Below are positions 31,278-40,500 of a DNA stretch of 64,000 bases, piece by piece. The stretch covers positions 124,001 to 188,000 of the forward strand of contig NZ_QZFU01000006.1 in NCBI RefSeq assembly GCF_003598715.1, written 5' to 3'. The notes beneath the pieces were generated by a model. It was not told the origin of the DNA. It saw only the letters and a program-made list of their open reading frames with translations, and searched no databases. Source of the stretch: Nocardia panacis. Lineage in GTDB: Bacteria > Actinomycetota > Actinomycetes > Mycobacteriales > Mycobacteriaceae. Position 1 is the stretch's first letter. Each line of letters starts with the position of its first letter. The translations under genes and the position numbers were made by a program.

Positions 31278-31319
31278 AGAAATCTGGCCACGGTTTCGCG
31301 GTGCGCGATCCGTGGCCAG
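31278..31319 (-). terminator. Attenuator hairpin in the whiB7 leader
   Basis: CTGGCCACGG (31284-31293) and CCGTGGCCAG (31310-31319) form a perfect 10-bp stem; the loop can pair further (CGCG/CGCG). On the minus strand it is followed by AUUUCUUC. It lies between the leader ORF stop (31340) and whiB7, so it would end transcripts before the gene unless antiterminated. Confidence 0.75.
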
Positions 31320-31339
31320 GAGGTCGGGGAGTTTGTTCC

Positions 31340-31699
31340 CTACCTAGGTCGACATCTGTGTCGAGACCTGTTCACGGACGCTGGGTGTGCGGCGCGGAGG
31401 CGTGCTGCCTGCTTATCGACGCCAAACGGCAGATATGCCTGCTTATTGGCGTTATCGATAGCGATGGCTCCGACTGCCGCTTCGGCGAATGCCGGGTGCC
31501 ACCCCGCGTGGGACATGTCCTGAATGACGGATTCGATGGGCGACTGCGCGAACACATCGCGGCTGTCCGCGAGGTGGTGCATCGTGTCGAAGGCGCTGCC
31601 GAAGGACAGTCCGATCCCCTGCAAGGCGAGGATCCCCCTGGAGGCCGCCACGGGCGCAGTCATCCCAACGCCGATCGCGTTGAAGGTCTTGAAGCTCAT
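31340..31699 (-). CDS. Leader ORF upstream of whiB7 (119 residues)
   Basis: ATG 31699 has an exceptional ribosome binding site (GGAGGGAGG, 7 bases away). The first 105 codons have strong G/C third-position bias and encode a small soluble protein (MSFKTFNAIG, then FAEAAVGAIAIDNANKQAY) that I cannot assign. The last ten codons differ sharply: five arginines, all rare codons (AGG, CGA, AGA, CGA, AGG), within a stretch that can itself fold (31346-31354 with 31359-31369). The stop is 20 bases before the attenuator. Control of whiB7 by upstream-ORF translation is known in actinobacteria; this ORF fits that role, though its length suggests a product as well. Confidence 0.7.
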   Translation of the reverse strand: MSFKTFNAIGVGMTAPVAASRGILALQGIGLSFGSAFDTMHHLADSRDVFAQSPIESVIQDMSHAGWHPAFAEAAVGAIAIDNANKQAYLPFGVDKQAARLRAAHPASVNRSRHRCRPR

Positions 31700-31778
31700 C
31701 GTGGTGCCTCCCTCCTGTGCTCGTAAGTCCGATGGTCTGTCGTCGCGCAACGGAATGCCCTCCCGCTGCGTGCTATCC

Positions 31779-31815
31779 ACCATATGCAAAGTAGCCGAAG
31801 TGGACAACCTATTTT
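31779..31815 (-). promoter_or_regulatory. WhiB7-type promoter of the whiB7 leader
   Basis: On the minus strand TTGTCC (31807-31802), a 17-base spacer and TATGGT (31784-31779). AAAAT lies three bases upstream of the -35 (31815-31811), the AT-rich patch WhiB7's AT-hook recognises at its targets, so autoregulation is likely. The patch overlaps the uvrD2 stop codon. Confidence 0.65.
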
Positions 31816-33968
31816 CTACCTGCGGTTTTCGGGTCTTGCCGGTGTCTGGCCGCCACCAGTGCCAATACCTCCGCGCCGTACTGATCGATCTTCTTGGCAC
31901 CGATTCCGGGGATGGCCGCCAGCGCCGCGTCGTCGGCGGGGAACTGTTCGGCGATCGCGGTGAGGGTGGTGTCGGTGAAGACCACGAATTCGCGCACCTG
32001 TAGGTCGGCCGCCTTATCGGTGCGCCACTCCTGCAGCAACCCCAGGAGTTCGGCGTCGAGTTCGGCCGGGCAGCGGCGGCAGCGGCCGAGCATGGTCGCA
32101 TAGGTGCCGATCAGCGGTTTCGCGCAGACCCGGCAGTACGGGCGCGCGCCCGCACTCACGGATTCGGCGGTGGGGGCCGCGATGCGCGAGGCCGGGGAAT
32201 CGTCTGGAATCAGGCCGTTCAAGAAGCGCGAGCGCCTGCGGGTGCGGCGACCGCCCTCACCGCGCGCCAGCGCCCAGGACAGTTGCAGATGTTCGCGCGC
32301 CCTGGTGACGCCCACGTAGAGCAGCCTGCGCTCCTCCTCCAGCCCCGCCTCATCGGCGACCGAACCGTCCTCGCCCAGGACGTGCGCGATGGGCATGGTC
32401 CCGTCGGACAGTCCGACCAGGTAGACCGCGTCCCACTCCAGCCCCTTGGCGGCGTGCAGAGAGGCGAGAGTCACACCCTGGACGGTGGGTGGATGGCGGG
32501 CCTCGGCGCGGGCCGCCAGCTCGCGCAGCAGACCGGGCAGATCGAGTGCCGCGTCCTGGGCGGTGAGTTCCTCGGTGAGCGCGACCAGCGCCGTGAGCGC
32601 CGACCAGCGCTCGCGCGCCTGCGCGCCCACCGGTTCGGCGGCGGTCAGCCCGAGCGGGCCGAGCGCGGCCCGCGCCAGCTTGACGATCGCTGTGCCGCTG
32701 CGTGATTCGGCGGGCAGATCGTCGCGGGACGCGACCTGACGCAGCGCCACCACCGCCTGCTTCACCTCGGGACGCTGGAAGAAACCCTCCCCGCCGCGCA
32801 CCTGATAGGGGATGCCCTGTTCGGTGAGCGCCTGCTCGTACGCCTCGGACTGGGCGTTGATCCGGTAGAGCACGGCGATCTCCGCGGTGGGCACGCCCGC
32901 CGCGATCATCCGTTTGATACTCGCGACGACCGCGCCCGCCTCGGCGGGAACGTCCTGGTATTCGGCGAAGGTCGGTTCCGGACCGTCGGCGCGCTGACCG
33001 ATCAGTTGCAGGCGGGTGCCCGCGATACGCCCCCGCGCCACCCCGATCACCCTGTTGGCCAGCGAGACCACCTGCGGGGTGGAGCGGTAGTCGCGCTCGA
33101 GCCGCACGACGGTGGCCTCCGGGAAGCGGCGGGAGAAGTCGAGCAGGTAGCCGGGGGTGGCCCCGGTGAAGGAGTAGATGGTCTGGTTCGCGTCGCCGAC
33201 GACGGTGAGGTCGTCGCGATCGCCGAGCCAGGCGTCGAGGACGCGCTGCTGCAGCGGGGTGACGTCCTGGTACTCGTCCACCACGAAACTGCGGTAGCGG
33301 CCCCGGAATTCGTCGGCGACGGCCGGATAGTCCTCCAGCGCGGCGGCGGTGTGCAGGAGCAGGTCGTCGAAGTCGAGCAGCAGGCCGTCGGGGGTGGTTT
33401 TCAGCGATTCGTACGCGGTGTACACCTCGGCCACACGGGCCGCGTCGTAGGGCACGTCGCGATGCTGCCTGGACGCGGCGGCCGCGTAGTCCTCCGGGGC
33501 GATGAGCGAGGATTTGGCCCATTCGATCTCGCCGAGCAGGTCGCGCACGCTCTCGGTGTGGGTGGGCAGTCCGGCGCGGCGGGCGGCCTGCGCGACCACC
33601 GGGAATTTGCCGTCGAGCAGCCGCCACGGCACATCGCCGACGATCTGTGGCCAGAAGTAGCGCAACTGCCGCAGCGCGGCGGCGTGAAATGTTCTGGCCT
33701 GCACCTGATTGGCCGCGCCGCCGAGGCCGAGGACGCGCAGGCGATTGCGCAGTTCACCCGCGGCGCGAGCGGTGAAGGTGACCGCGAGCACCTGGTCCGC
33801 CTTCACATGACCCGCCGCGACCAGATGTCCGATGCGGTGGGTGATGGTGCGAGTCTTGCCCGTGCCCGCCCCCGCGAGGACGCACACCGGACCACGCGGC
33901 GCCGTGACCGCCGCGGCCTGTTCGGGATCGAGCGCGTCGAGTTCGTGGGCTGACACGCGCTCCATCAT
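31809..33968 (-). CDS. uvrD2: UvrD2 superfamily I DNA helicase
   Basis: The protein is 719 residues. Walker A GAGTGKT is near the N-terminus, followed by the Q-motif region [47 protein letters not shown] and [10 protein letters not shown]. After the motor come four cysteines (CRVC and CRRC) and an HRDC domain, the layout of mycobacterial UvrD2, a 3'-5' helicase that is essential in M. tuberculosis. ATG 33968 or 33965 are equivalent choices. Its 3' end carries the whiB7 leader promoter. Confidence 0.94.
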   Translation of the reverse strand: MMERVSAHELDALDPEQAAAVTAPRGPVCVLAGAGTGKTRTITHRIGHLVAAGHVKADQVLAVTFTARAAGELRNRLRVLGLGGAANQVQARTFHAAALRQLRYFWPQIVGDVPWRLLDGKFPVVAQAARRAGLPTHTESVRDLLGEIEWAKSSLIAPEDYAAAASRQHRDVPYDAARVAEVYTAYESLKTTPDGLLLDFDDLLLHTAAALEDYPAVADEFRGRYRSFVVDEYQDVTPLQQRVLDAWLGDRDDLTVVGDANQTIYSFTGATPGYLLDFSRRFPEATVVRLERDYRSTPQVVSLANRVIGVARGRIAGTRLQLIGQRADGPEPTFAEYQDVPAEAGAVVASIKRMIAAGVPTAEIAVLYRINAQSEAYEQALTEQGIPYQVRGGEGFFQRPEVKQAVVALRQVASRDDLPAESRSGTAIVKLARAALGPLGLTAAEPVGAQARERWSALTALVALTEELTAQDAALDLPGLLRELAARAEARHPPTVQGVTLASLHAAKGLEWDAVYLVGLSDGTMPIAHVLGEDGSVADEAGLEEERRLLYVGVTRAREHLQLSWALARGEGGRRTRRRSRFLNGLIPDDSPASRIAAPTAESVSAGARPYCRVCAKPLIGTYATMLGRCRRCPAELDAELLGLLQEWRTDKAADLQVREFVVFTDTTLTAIAEQFPADDAALAAIPGIGAKKIDQYGAEVLALVAARHRQDPKTAGRK

Positions 33969-34043
33969 GACAGCGAGCACCGACAGGGTCCGGCCCAGCG
34001 GTACGGAAATCTCCCGCCCGCCGCGGGCGGCATCGTCGGTCCG

Positions 34044-34505
34044 TCAGGCCCGCTCGCGCAGCAGGCGCAGGGCGGCGGCGAAGTCCGGCCCGTGCGCGCC
34101 GAGCGGTTCGAAGAATTCCCGATCGCAGTCCTCGACCGCGACGATCGCCCGATTGACCAGCGCGGCACCGGCTTCGGTTGGCGCCAGGGATTTGGCGCGG
34201 CGGTCGCTCGGGTGGTCGCGGCGTTCGATCAGACCTTTCTGTTCGAGCGCGCGCAGCACCTGGGAGGTCATCATCGGGTCGGTGGCGGCGTGTTCGGCCA
34301 GGTCGCGCTGCATGACCGGGTCCGCGGCGCGGGCGGCGAGGTAGGTCAGCGAGGCGAGCAGCACGAATTGGACGTGGGTCAGGTCGAAGGGGGCCAGGGC
34401 CGAGCGCTGGGCCGCCTGCCAGCGATTGGTCACCTGCCAGAGCAATAGTCCGCTGCTTTCGTCGGCAGCGGCGAATCCGCTGCGCAAAGCGGGGTGTTCA
34501 CTCAT
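34044..34505 (-). CDS. MarR-family transcriptional regulator
   Basis: The protein is 153 residues. The winged helix-turn-helix is clear: LAEHAATDPMMTSQVLRALEQKGLIER followed by the wing HPSDRRAKSLAPTEAG. The ATG at 34505 is inside a longer open frame but gives the family's usual length. It lies 162 bases after the SRPBCC gene on the same strand; the palindrome at 35091-35118 upstream of that gene is a likely binding site. Ligand unknown. Confidence 0.85.
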   Translation of the reverse strand: MSEHPALRSGFAAADESSGLLLWQVTNRWQAAQRSALAPFDLTHVQFVLLASLTYLAARAADPVMQRDLAEHAATDPMMTSQVLRALEQKGLIERRDHPSDRRAKSLAPTEAGAALVNRAIVAVEDCDREFFEPLGAHGPDFAAALRLLRERA

Positions 34506-34667
34506 CGTCCTCCTCGACGGGGGCTCGTACCGGAACTGTCGGCGGGAGCGGATTGCGGCATATCTCTCGACCGCGGTTCCAGCATGGCCCGCGCGATGCG
34601 GGCGTGTTCGTTCGGGGCGAGCTCGATCAGGCCGCGCCGCAGGACAATTCCCCAATTCGGTCGGTGG

Positions 34668-35090
34668 TCATACCGCCACCCCCGCGGCGGCCTCGACCAG
34701 CCCGTCCAGGTCGTGCTGCAGGGTTTTGGCGATATCGCCGCCGAGGATCCTGGCCCAGAGGAACGCGAGTGGACCTTCCATCGTGACGGTCACGGTGACG
34801 GTGGTGTGCTCGCCCGCGGTTTCGACGCGGTGGGCGAAGATCAGTCGCGCGCCCGGCAGCTTGGAGACGTCGATGAATTCGTCGTCGGTGAGTTTGGTGA
34901 TGACGAATTTGGTCCTGGGGCCACCCTTGGGCTTGAGCACTCCGGTGGAGCCCTCGGCGAAGGGGCCATCGAGGCGTGCCCATTCGGTGTCGAGGTTCCA
35001 TTCGTGCCAGGTGCCCATATCGGCCCACTTGGCGAAGAAGGCGGCGGGGGCGATGGTCGTGGTGGTCTGTGCGGTGCCGATCTGCGTCAT
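34668..35090 (-). CDS. SRPBCC (START-like) family protein
   Basis: The protein is 140 residues with the helix-grip pattern: FAKWADMGTWHEWN at the start, VTVTVTMEGPLAFLWARILG in the middle strands, and a long C-terminal helix (LQHDLDGLVEAAAGV). Members bind hydrophobic ligands, sometimes as polyketide cyclases or stress proteins. The start abuts the MarR-type palindrome at 35091, so it is probably controlled by the MarR protein encoded just downstream. Confidence 0.75.
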   Translation of the reverse strand: MTQIGTAQTTTTIAPAAFFAKWADMGTWHEWNLDTEWARLDGPFAEGSTGVLKPKGGPRTKFVITKLTDDEFIDVSKLPGARLIFAHRVETAGEHTTVTVTVTMEGPLAFLWARILGGDIAKTLQHDLDGLVEAAAGVAV

Positions 35091-35118
35091 GCATTTAGTA
35101 TGCGCGCTTATTAAATGC
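35091..35118. promoter_or_regulatory. Palindromic operator, probably for the MarR protein
   Basis: GCATTTAGTA and TATTAAATGC are inverted with one mismatch and an 8-base spacer. It is immediately upstream of the SRPBCC start codon, AT-rich in an otherwise GC-rich region, and of typical MarR-site length. Confidence 0.6.
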
Positions 35119-35171
35119 GCTGTCAACCCCGACCTTGGAACAGTTGTGGACCCCGCGGTGTTGAACCACCC

Positions 35172-35429
35172 GTGACTAACGCGACCCCCGCCGTGACGAT
35201 GTACTCCACCACCTGGTGCGGCTACTGCCGCAGGCTCAAGAAGCAGATGGAAGAGGCGGGCATCGGCTACGTGGAAATCGATATCGAGCAGGACCCGGCC
35301 TCGGCCGAATTCGTCGGCAGCGTGAACGGCGGCAACCACACGGTGCCGACCGTGCGGTACGCCGACGGTTCGACCGCGACCAATCCGTCACTCGCGCAGG
35401 TCAAGCAGGCACTCGCCGCGCTGAGCTGA
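35172..35429 (+). CDS. mrx1: Mycoredoxin-1
   Basis: The protein is 85 residues with a thioredoxin/glutaredoxin fold. The active site is TTWCGYC near the N-terminus, followed by the cis-Pro segment TVPTVRYADGS. Mycoredoxins use mycothiol to reduce mixed disulfides on proteins in actinobacteria. GTG 35172 is the only reasonable start. Position next to nudC and uvrD2 equals that of Rv3198A. Confidence 0.9.
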   Translation: MTNATPAVTMYSTTWCGYCRRLKKQMEEAGIGYVEIDIEQDPASAEFVGSVNGGNHTVPTVRYADGSTATNPSLAQVKQALAALS

Positions 35430-35444
35430 CCCGAAACATCCGTC

Positions 35445-35469
35445 CACGCCGCACCTTTCGTGCGGCGTG
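35445..35469. terminator. Hairpin between mrx1 and nudC
   Basis: A perfect 10-bp stem (35445-35454 with 35460-35469) has a 5-nt loop between two converging genes. There is no long U-tract, so termination strength is uncertain. Confidence 0.6.
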
Positions 35470-35490
35470 AGGCTGTGCCGGAGTCCGGGC

Positions 35491-36384
35491 CTAACCCTGC
35501 GCCCAAGACTCCACGATGGTGCGGGCAATGGAGATCGAGCCGGGCAGCAGCAGGCGCCGGTCCTCCCGTCGGGCCGACCAATCGCCCTCGGCCAAGGCGG
35601 CACGCACCTCGTCCCTGGTGAACCAGTACCCCTCGGCGATCTCGCCATCGGCGAAGACCAAAGGTTGTTCCGGATCGGCGACGGCCTCGAAACCGATCAT
35701 CAGCGAACGCGGAAACGGCCACGGTTGACTGCCCAGGTAGTGGATATCGCGCACATCGACGCCCACCTCCTCGCGGATCTCGCGCGCCACGCACCGCTCC
35801 AGCGACTCCCCCGCCTCCACGAATCCGGCCAGCAGCGAGAACAGCGTCTCCGGCCAGGTGTGCTGGCGGGCCAGCAGCACCCGGTCGCCGCCGTCGTGCA
35901 CCAGGCAGATGACGGCCGGATCGATGCGCGGGAACTCCTCCTTGCCGCCCGCGCTCAGCCGCGACCAACCGCCCTTCACCGCCGTGCTGGCCGAACCGTC
36001 GGCGGCGTGGAATCCGGCATGATCGTGCCAATTCAGCAGTGCGACCGCCGTGGTCACCAGACCCGCCACCCGATCGTCGACCGCCCTCATCGCGCGCAGA
36101 TCGGCCACCTCCCCGGACAGTTCGTCCTCGCGCACCGCCCACACGTGGCTACCCGCGTCGATACCCAGGAAGACCGCCGCCGGATCCGGCTCCGCACCCA
36201 ATTCGACGGCCTTGTCGAACAGCAGCGCACCCGCGCTGTAGCGGACCTGGCCGCGCCGCGTCACCCGCAGCAGTTTGGCCTCCGACCAGCCGTTCCGCAG
36301 CGCCTGCTCGTCGCCGCGCACCTCCTCGGCCCGGTCGACGACGGAACGCGAAAGCACCGGAACAGCATTCAGTTCAAAGGACAC
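35491..36384 (-). CDS. nudC: NAD(+) diphosphatase NudC
   Basis: The protein is 297 residues. It hydrolyses NAD(H) to NMN(H) and AMP and, in bacteria, can remove NAD caps from RNA. The NUDIX box is GFVEAGESLERCVAREIREEVG and the NADH-specific SQPWPFPRS follows. The four zinc-binding cysteines found before the NUDIX domain in E. coli NudC are absent: the corresponding stretch (HAADGSAS to GWSRLSAGG) has no Cys. From memory, mycobacterial NudC also lacks them. Convergent with mrx1. Confidence 0.9.
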   Translation of the reverse strand: MSFELNAVPVLSRSVVDRAEEVRGDEQALRNGWSEAKLLRVTRRGQVRYSAGALLFDKAVELGAEPDPAAVFLGIDAGSHVWAVREDELSGEVADLRAMRAVDDRVAGLVTTAVALLNWHDHAGFHAADGSASTAVKGGWSRLSAGGKEEFPRIDPAVICLVHDGGDRVLLARQHTWPETLFSLLAGFVEAGESLERCVAREIREEVGVDVRDIHYLGSQPWPFPRSLMIGFEAVADPEQPLVFADGEIAEGYWFTRDEVRAALAEGDWSARREDRRLLLPGSISIARTIVESWAQG

Positions 36385-36406
36385 GCTTCGAGACTATCCG
36401 GCGCGA

Positions 36407-37486
36407 CTATTTGCCGGTGCGCCGGATATAGAGCAGCTTGTCCCCCGACTCCAGCGAGTCGACCTCGGGTTCGCCCACCCGCAGCAGCAACCCCTCGCGC
36501 ACCACGCCGAGCACGATATCGCCGAGATGGCGCGGCGAGCCGCCGATCTCGGCCGCCTCCACCTCGCGTTCGGCGATCGCGAAACCCGCCTCGGGGGTGA
36601 GCAGGTCCTCCATCATCTCCACCACGCTGGGGGTGGTGGTGGCCAGACCGAGCAACCTGCCCGCTGTCTCCGAGGACACCACCACCGAATCCGCGCCGGA
36701 CTGGCGCAGCAGGTGGGTGTTCTCCGCCTCGCGAATCGCGACCACGATCTTGGCCTTCTTGGTGAGTTCGCGGGCGGTGAGGCTGACCAGGACGGCCGTA
36801 TCGTCCCGGTTGGTCGCCACGATCACGGCGGCGGCGTTCTGGACGCCCGCCAGCCGCAACACATCCGACTGGGTGGCCGACCCGTGCACGGTGACCAGAC
36901 CCGCGTTGTTCGCCACCGCCAACGCCGCCGGATCGGTGTCGACCACGACGATATCGGTGGGCCGCACCCCGTCGCCGAGCATGGCCGCGATGGCGGTGCG
37001 CCCCTTCGTCCCGTAGCCGACCACCACCGTGTGATTGCGCACCCCGCGCCTCCATCGCTGAATCTTGAACGCCTGCCTGGACCGTTCGGTCAGCACGCCG
37101 AGCGTGGTGCCGACCAGCACTATGAGGAACAGAATGCGCAGCGGCGTGATGATGACGATATTCGCCAACCGCGCCCCCGGACTGATCGGCGCGATATCGC
37201 CGTAGCCGGTCGTCGACAGCGAGACCGTCGCGTAGTAGAAGGCGTCGAGGAAACTCAACTCGTCGCCCGCGTTGTCGTGATACCCGTCGCGGCCCACGTA
37301 GACCACCAGAGCCGCGGTGAACAGCAAACCGATGGCGAACAGCACCCGGCGCATCAGCGAACGCCATGGACTGGTCCGGATCTCCGGGATCTTCAGCACA
37401 CCGACCAGGGCGAAATCCGGATCTCCCGCCAAACCGAGTCGTGGCGCGCGCTCACCGAACATCGGCACCGTCCACACCCGCTGCAC
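36407..37486 (-). CDS. Two-helix potassium channel with TrkA-N (RCK) domain, Rv3200c-like
   Basis: The protein is 359 residues. Two membrane helices flank the pore loop STTGYGDI (residues about 92-99). A cytoplasmic RCK domain follows with the Rossmann motif VVVGYGTKGRTA and the acidic VVVDTDP, then a TrkA-C-like end. It should gate K+ in response to a nucleotide or ion. Start at 37486 (GTG) or ATG 37462. Located in the same order as in M. tuberculosis. Confidence 0.88.
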   Translation of the reverse strand: MQRVWTVPMFGERAPRLGLAGDPDFALVGVLKIPEIRTSPWRSLMRRVLFAIGLLFTAALVVYVGRDGYHDNAGDELSFLDAFYYATVSLSTTGYGDIAPISPGARLANIVIITPLRILFLIVLVGTTLGVLTERSRQAFKIQRWRRGVRNHTVVVGYGTKGRTAIAAMLGDGVRPTDIVVVDTDPAALAVANNAGLVTVHGSATQSDVLRLAGVQNAAAVIVATNRDDTAVLVSLTARELTKKAKIVVAIREAENTHLLRQSGADSVVVSSETAGRLLGLATTTPSVVEMMEDLLTPEAGFAIAEREVEAAEIGGSPRHLGDIVLGVVREGLLLRVGEPEVDSLESGDKLLYIRRTGK

Positions 37487-37559
37487 CCCTCGACACAGCC
37501 CGCAGCCTACCGGGTATCCGCCGAGAAACCGCTCCCGACGCGATCGGTCCGGTGTCGAA

Positions 37560-40500
37560 TCACTCGGCGGGTGCGGAAGTTCTGATCAGTTCGGCCAACT
37601 CCCGCGGCCCCGCCAGGTGGCGCGGTGCGATGGTGCGACCGGTGCGCACGTAATGGAAGGCGGCCCCGATCTTTTCGAGCATCGATCGCTCATCGGATCC
37701 GGTGCGGGCGGCCATCAAACGCGCCCAGGCCAGCCGATAGACCGCCAACTGCACCGCCACCGCGGACTCCTCGGCCGGTTTCGGTTCCGCACCCGTCTTC
37801 CAGTCCACCACCAGCCAACCGCCGCCCGGCTCGGTGAACACCGCATCGATCCGACCGCGAATCACGGTGCCCGCCAGGGAGGTTTCGAACGGCACCTCCA
37901 CCTCGATCGGCGTGCGCGTCGACCAGGCCGAATTCAGGAATGCCTCCTGCATCCGGGTCAGATCCGCGTCGGCCGCCTCGGGCGCACCGCCGTCGGCCGC
38001 GCCGGGCAGCTCATCGAAGCCGAGCAGACCGCTGGAAGCGAACCAGCGCTGCACCCATGCATGGAACGCGGTTCCCCTGCGGGCCAGCGGATTCGGCGGA
38101 TACGGCAGCGGACGACGCAGGCGCGCGGCCAGTTTCGCCGGGTCGGCGCGCAATTCCACCAGGGCGGTGGCCGGGAGTTGGCCCGGCAGTTCGACTTCCC
38201 GTGCGGTGGCCTCGGCGGAGGCGAGTTCCGACAGCAGGGCGTCCACGTCGGCGGCCCAGCCTTCGGGGTCGTCGGGATTGCTGCCCGGTTGGTCGTCGAG
38301 TTCGGCCGGGCCGAAGGGGAAGTCCGGGTCCTCCGGTGGGAAATCGAGGTCAGGATCTTCGAACTCCGGTGGGTGGTCGGGATCGTCGGGCGGTTCCGGC
38401 AGGAATTCGGGGCTCAGGTCGTCGAGTCGGGTCGGATCGGATGTTTGCCGGTCCGGTTCGGTTTTGTGCGAGCGCAATTCGATGAGGGCGGCGTGAACGA
38501 GGGCAGCGCCCTGTTCGATGGGATCGCGGCGGGAACCTAGGGGGTCGCGGGGCCACTCGGCGGCGGCGGGGTTGTCGGTGAACGGGTTGACCGCGTCCGG
38601 TTCCGGGGCGTCGGCCCAGTGGTCGACGGTGAGGACGCCGGTGGCCGGGCCGTCGGGGGATTCGTTCGCCGACTTCAGTTCCAAAAGGAAATCGGACGGA
38701 CCTTTGGGCGAACTACCGGATTCCGACCAGTGGTGGGCCGAAACCAGCAGGGTGCGTTCGGTTCTGGTGAGGGCGACATAGAACAGGCGGCGTTCCTCAT
38801 CGATCCGGCGCACCTCCAGCGCCTCCTTGTGCGCCTTGATGGCGCGCTCCAGATCGGCACGGTCGCCGACGTCGGACAGGTCGAGGACGGGGACGCCATC
38901 GGCGGAATCCTCCTGTTGTCGGTCACCGCGCAGGCTGGTCGGCAATTCGGCCGGCGCGCCGAGCCAGGTGCCCGAGGCGGCGCCGGAGGGAAAGACGCCG
39001 CGCACCACATGCGGTACGGCCACCACCGCCCATTCCAGCCCCTTCGCGGCGTGCACGGTCAGCACCTGCACGCGGTCGCGCGCCACTTCCACCTCGCCCG
39101 GTTCCAGACCGTTCTCCACGGATTCGGCGGCGGCCAGGAAGGCCAGCAACCCGCCGAGCGAGGCGCCGGAGTCGGCCGCGTATCCGGCGACCACCTCGGC
39201 GAAGGCGTCGAGATGTTCGCGCCCCGCGCCGGTCCCGGACATGGCGCGCCTGGCCTGGGTCTCCACCCCGACGCCGATGGTGCGTTCGATATCGGCGACC
39301 AGTTCGGTCAGCGGCTGACCGCTCCGCTCGCGCAGCAGTGACAGTTCCCGACCCAGTTCCTCGATGCGCGCGTAGCCGAGGGCCGAATATTCTTCCTGCG
39401 GACCGGGATCGGCGATGGCGTCGGCCAACCCGGCCTGTTCGGCCGGTTCCGGAGCGACCTCGCGCAACGCGCCGTCCAAGGCCGCCGCGTCGGTGATCTC
39501 CGTCGTTTCCCCCGAGCGGGGTCGACCGATGGACAAATCCCTGGCGCGGCGGGCCAGCGCCGCCAGATCGGTCACGCCGATCCGCCAGCGCGCCCCGGTG
39601 AGCACCCGCATCGCGGCGCTACCCGCACCGGGCTCGGCGATCAGTCGCAGTGTGGCGAGGATATCGGCCACCTCGGGCGTGGCCAGCAGACCGCCGAGAC
39701 CCACGATCTCGACCGGTAATCCCTTGGCGCGCAGGGCCTCCGCGAGCGGCGCGGCATCGGCATTGCGCCGCACCAGCACCGCGGAGGTCGGCGGCGGGTC
39801 ACCCCCGAGGCGCGCGGGCGCCCACTCCGCCGCGATCCGATCGGCGACCCAATCCCGTTCCTCGGCAACGGTTTCGGTGAGCGCGAGCGCGACGATTCCC
39901 GGCCCGGCCGCCGGTTTGGCGCGCAGGGCGTCCACCGTCACCCCGCCTGCCGCCTTGGCGTTGCGCCGCAGCGGTTCCGCCACCAGATTCGCCAAAGCCA
40001 GCGCCTCGGGCGGATTGCGCCAACTGGTCAGCAGCGGCAGCGTCGGGGCGGGAACTCCAGGGGCGCTGGGGAAGTCGGTGGCGAATCGCGGCAGGTTGGC
40101 CGCCGAGGCGCCGCGCCAACCGTAGATCGACTGCATGGGATCGCCGACAGCGGTGACTGCCAAACGCGACACTTCGCCCCCAGAGGGCGAATCGTGGTCG
40201 TGCGTTGCGGGCGAACCGGATTCCACTGGACCGCCGCCGAAGAGGGCGGCAAGGAGTATGCGCTGGGCGTGTCCCGTGTCCTGGTATTCGTCGAGCAGGA
40301 CCAGACGGAAGCGGCGGCGTTCGGCCGTCGCGACCTCGGGATGTTCGGCCGCGAGGCGCGCGGCCAGCGACATCTGCGCACCGAAATCCAGTGCGCCGCG
40401 CCGACGCAACGCCTCGGCCAGGCGCAGGACGAGCGGCAGCAGCGCCACCCGTTCCCGCTGGGCCTGGACGATGGCGCGCAATGTCTGACTGGGGCCGCCG

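Noticed and set aside
31344..31355. A three-codon ORF (ATG to TAG) in the whiB7 leader
   Set aside because: It has no ribosome binding site and lies inside the better-supported 119-codon ORF.
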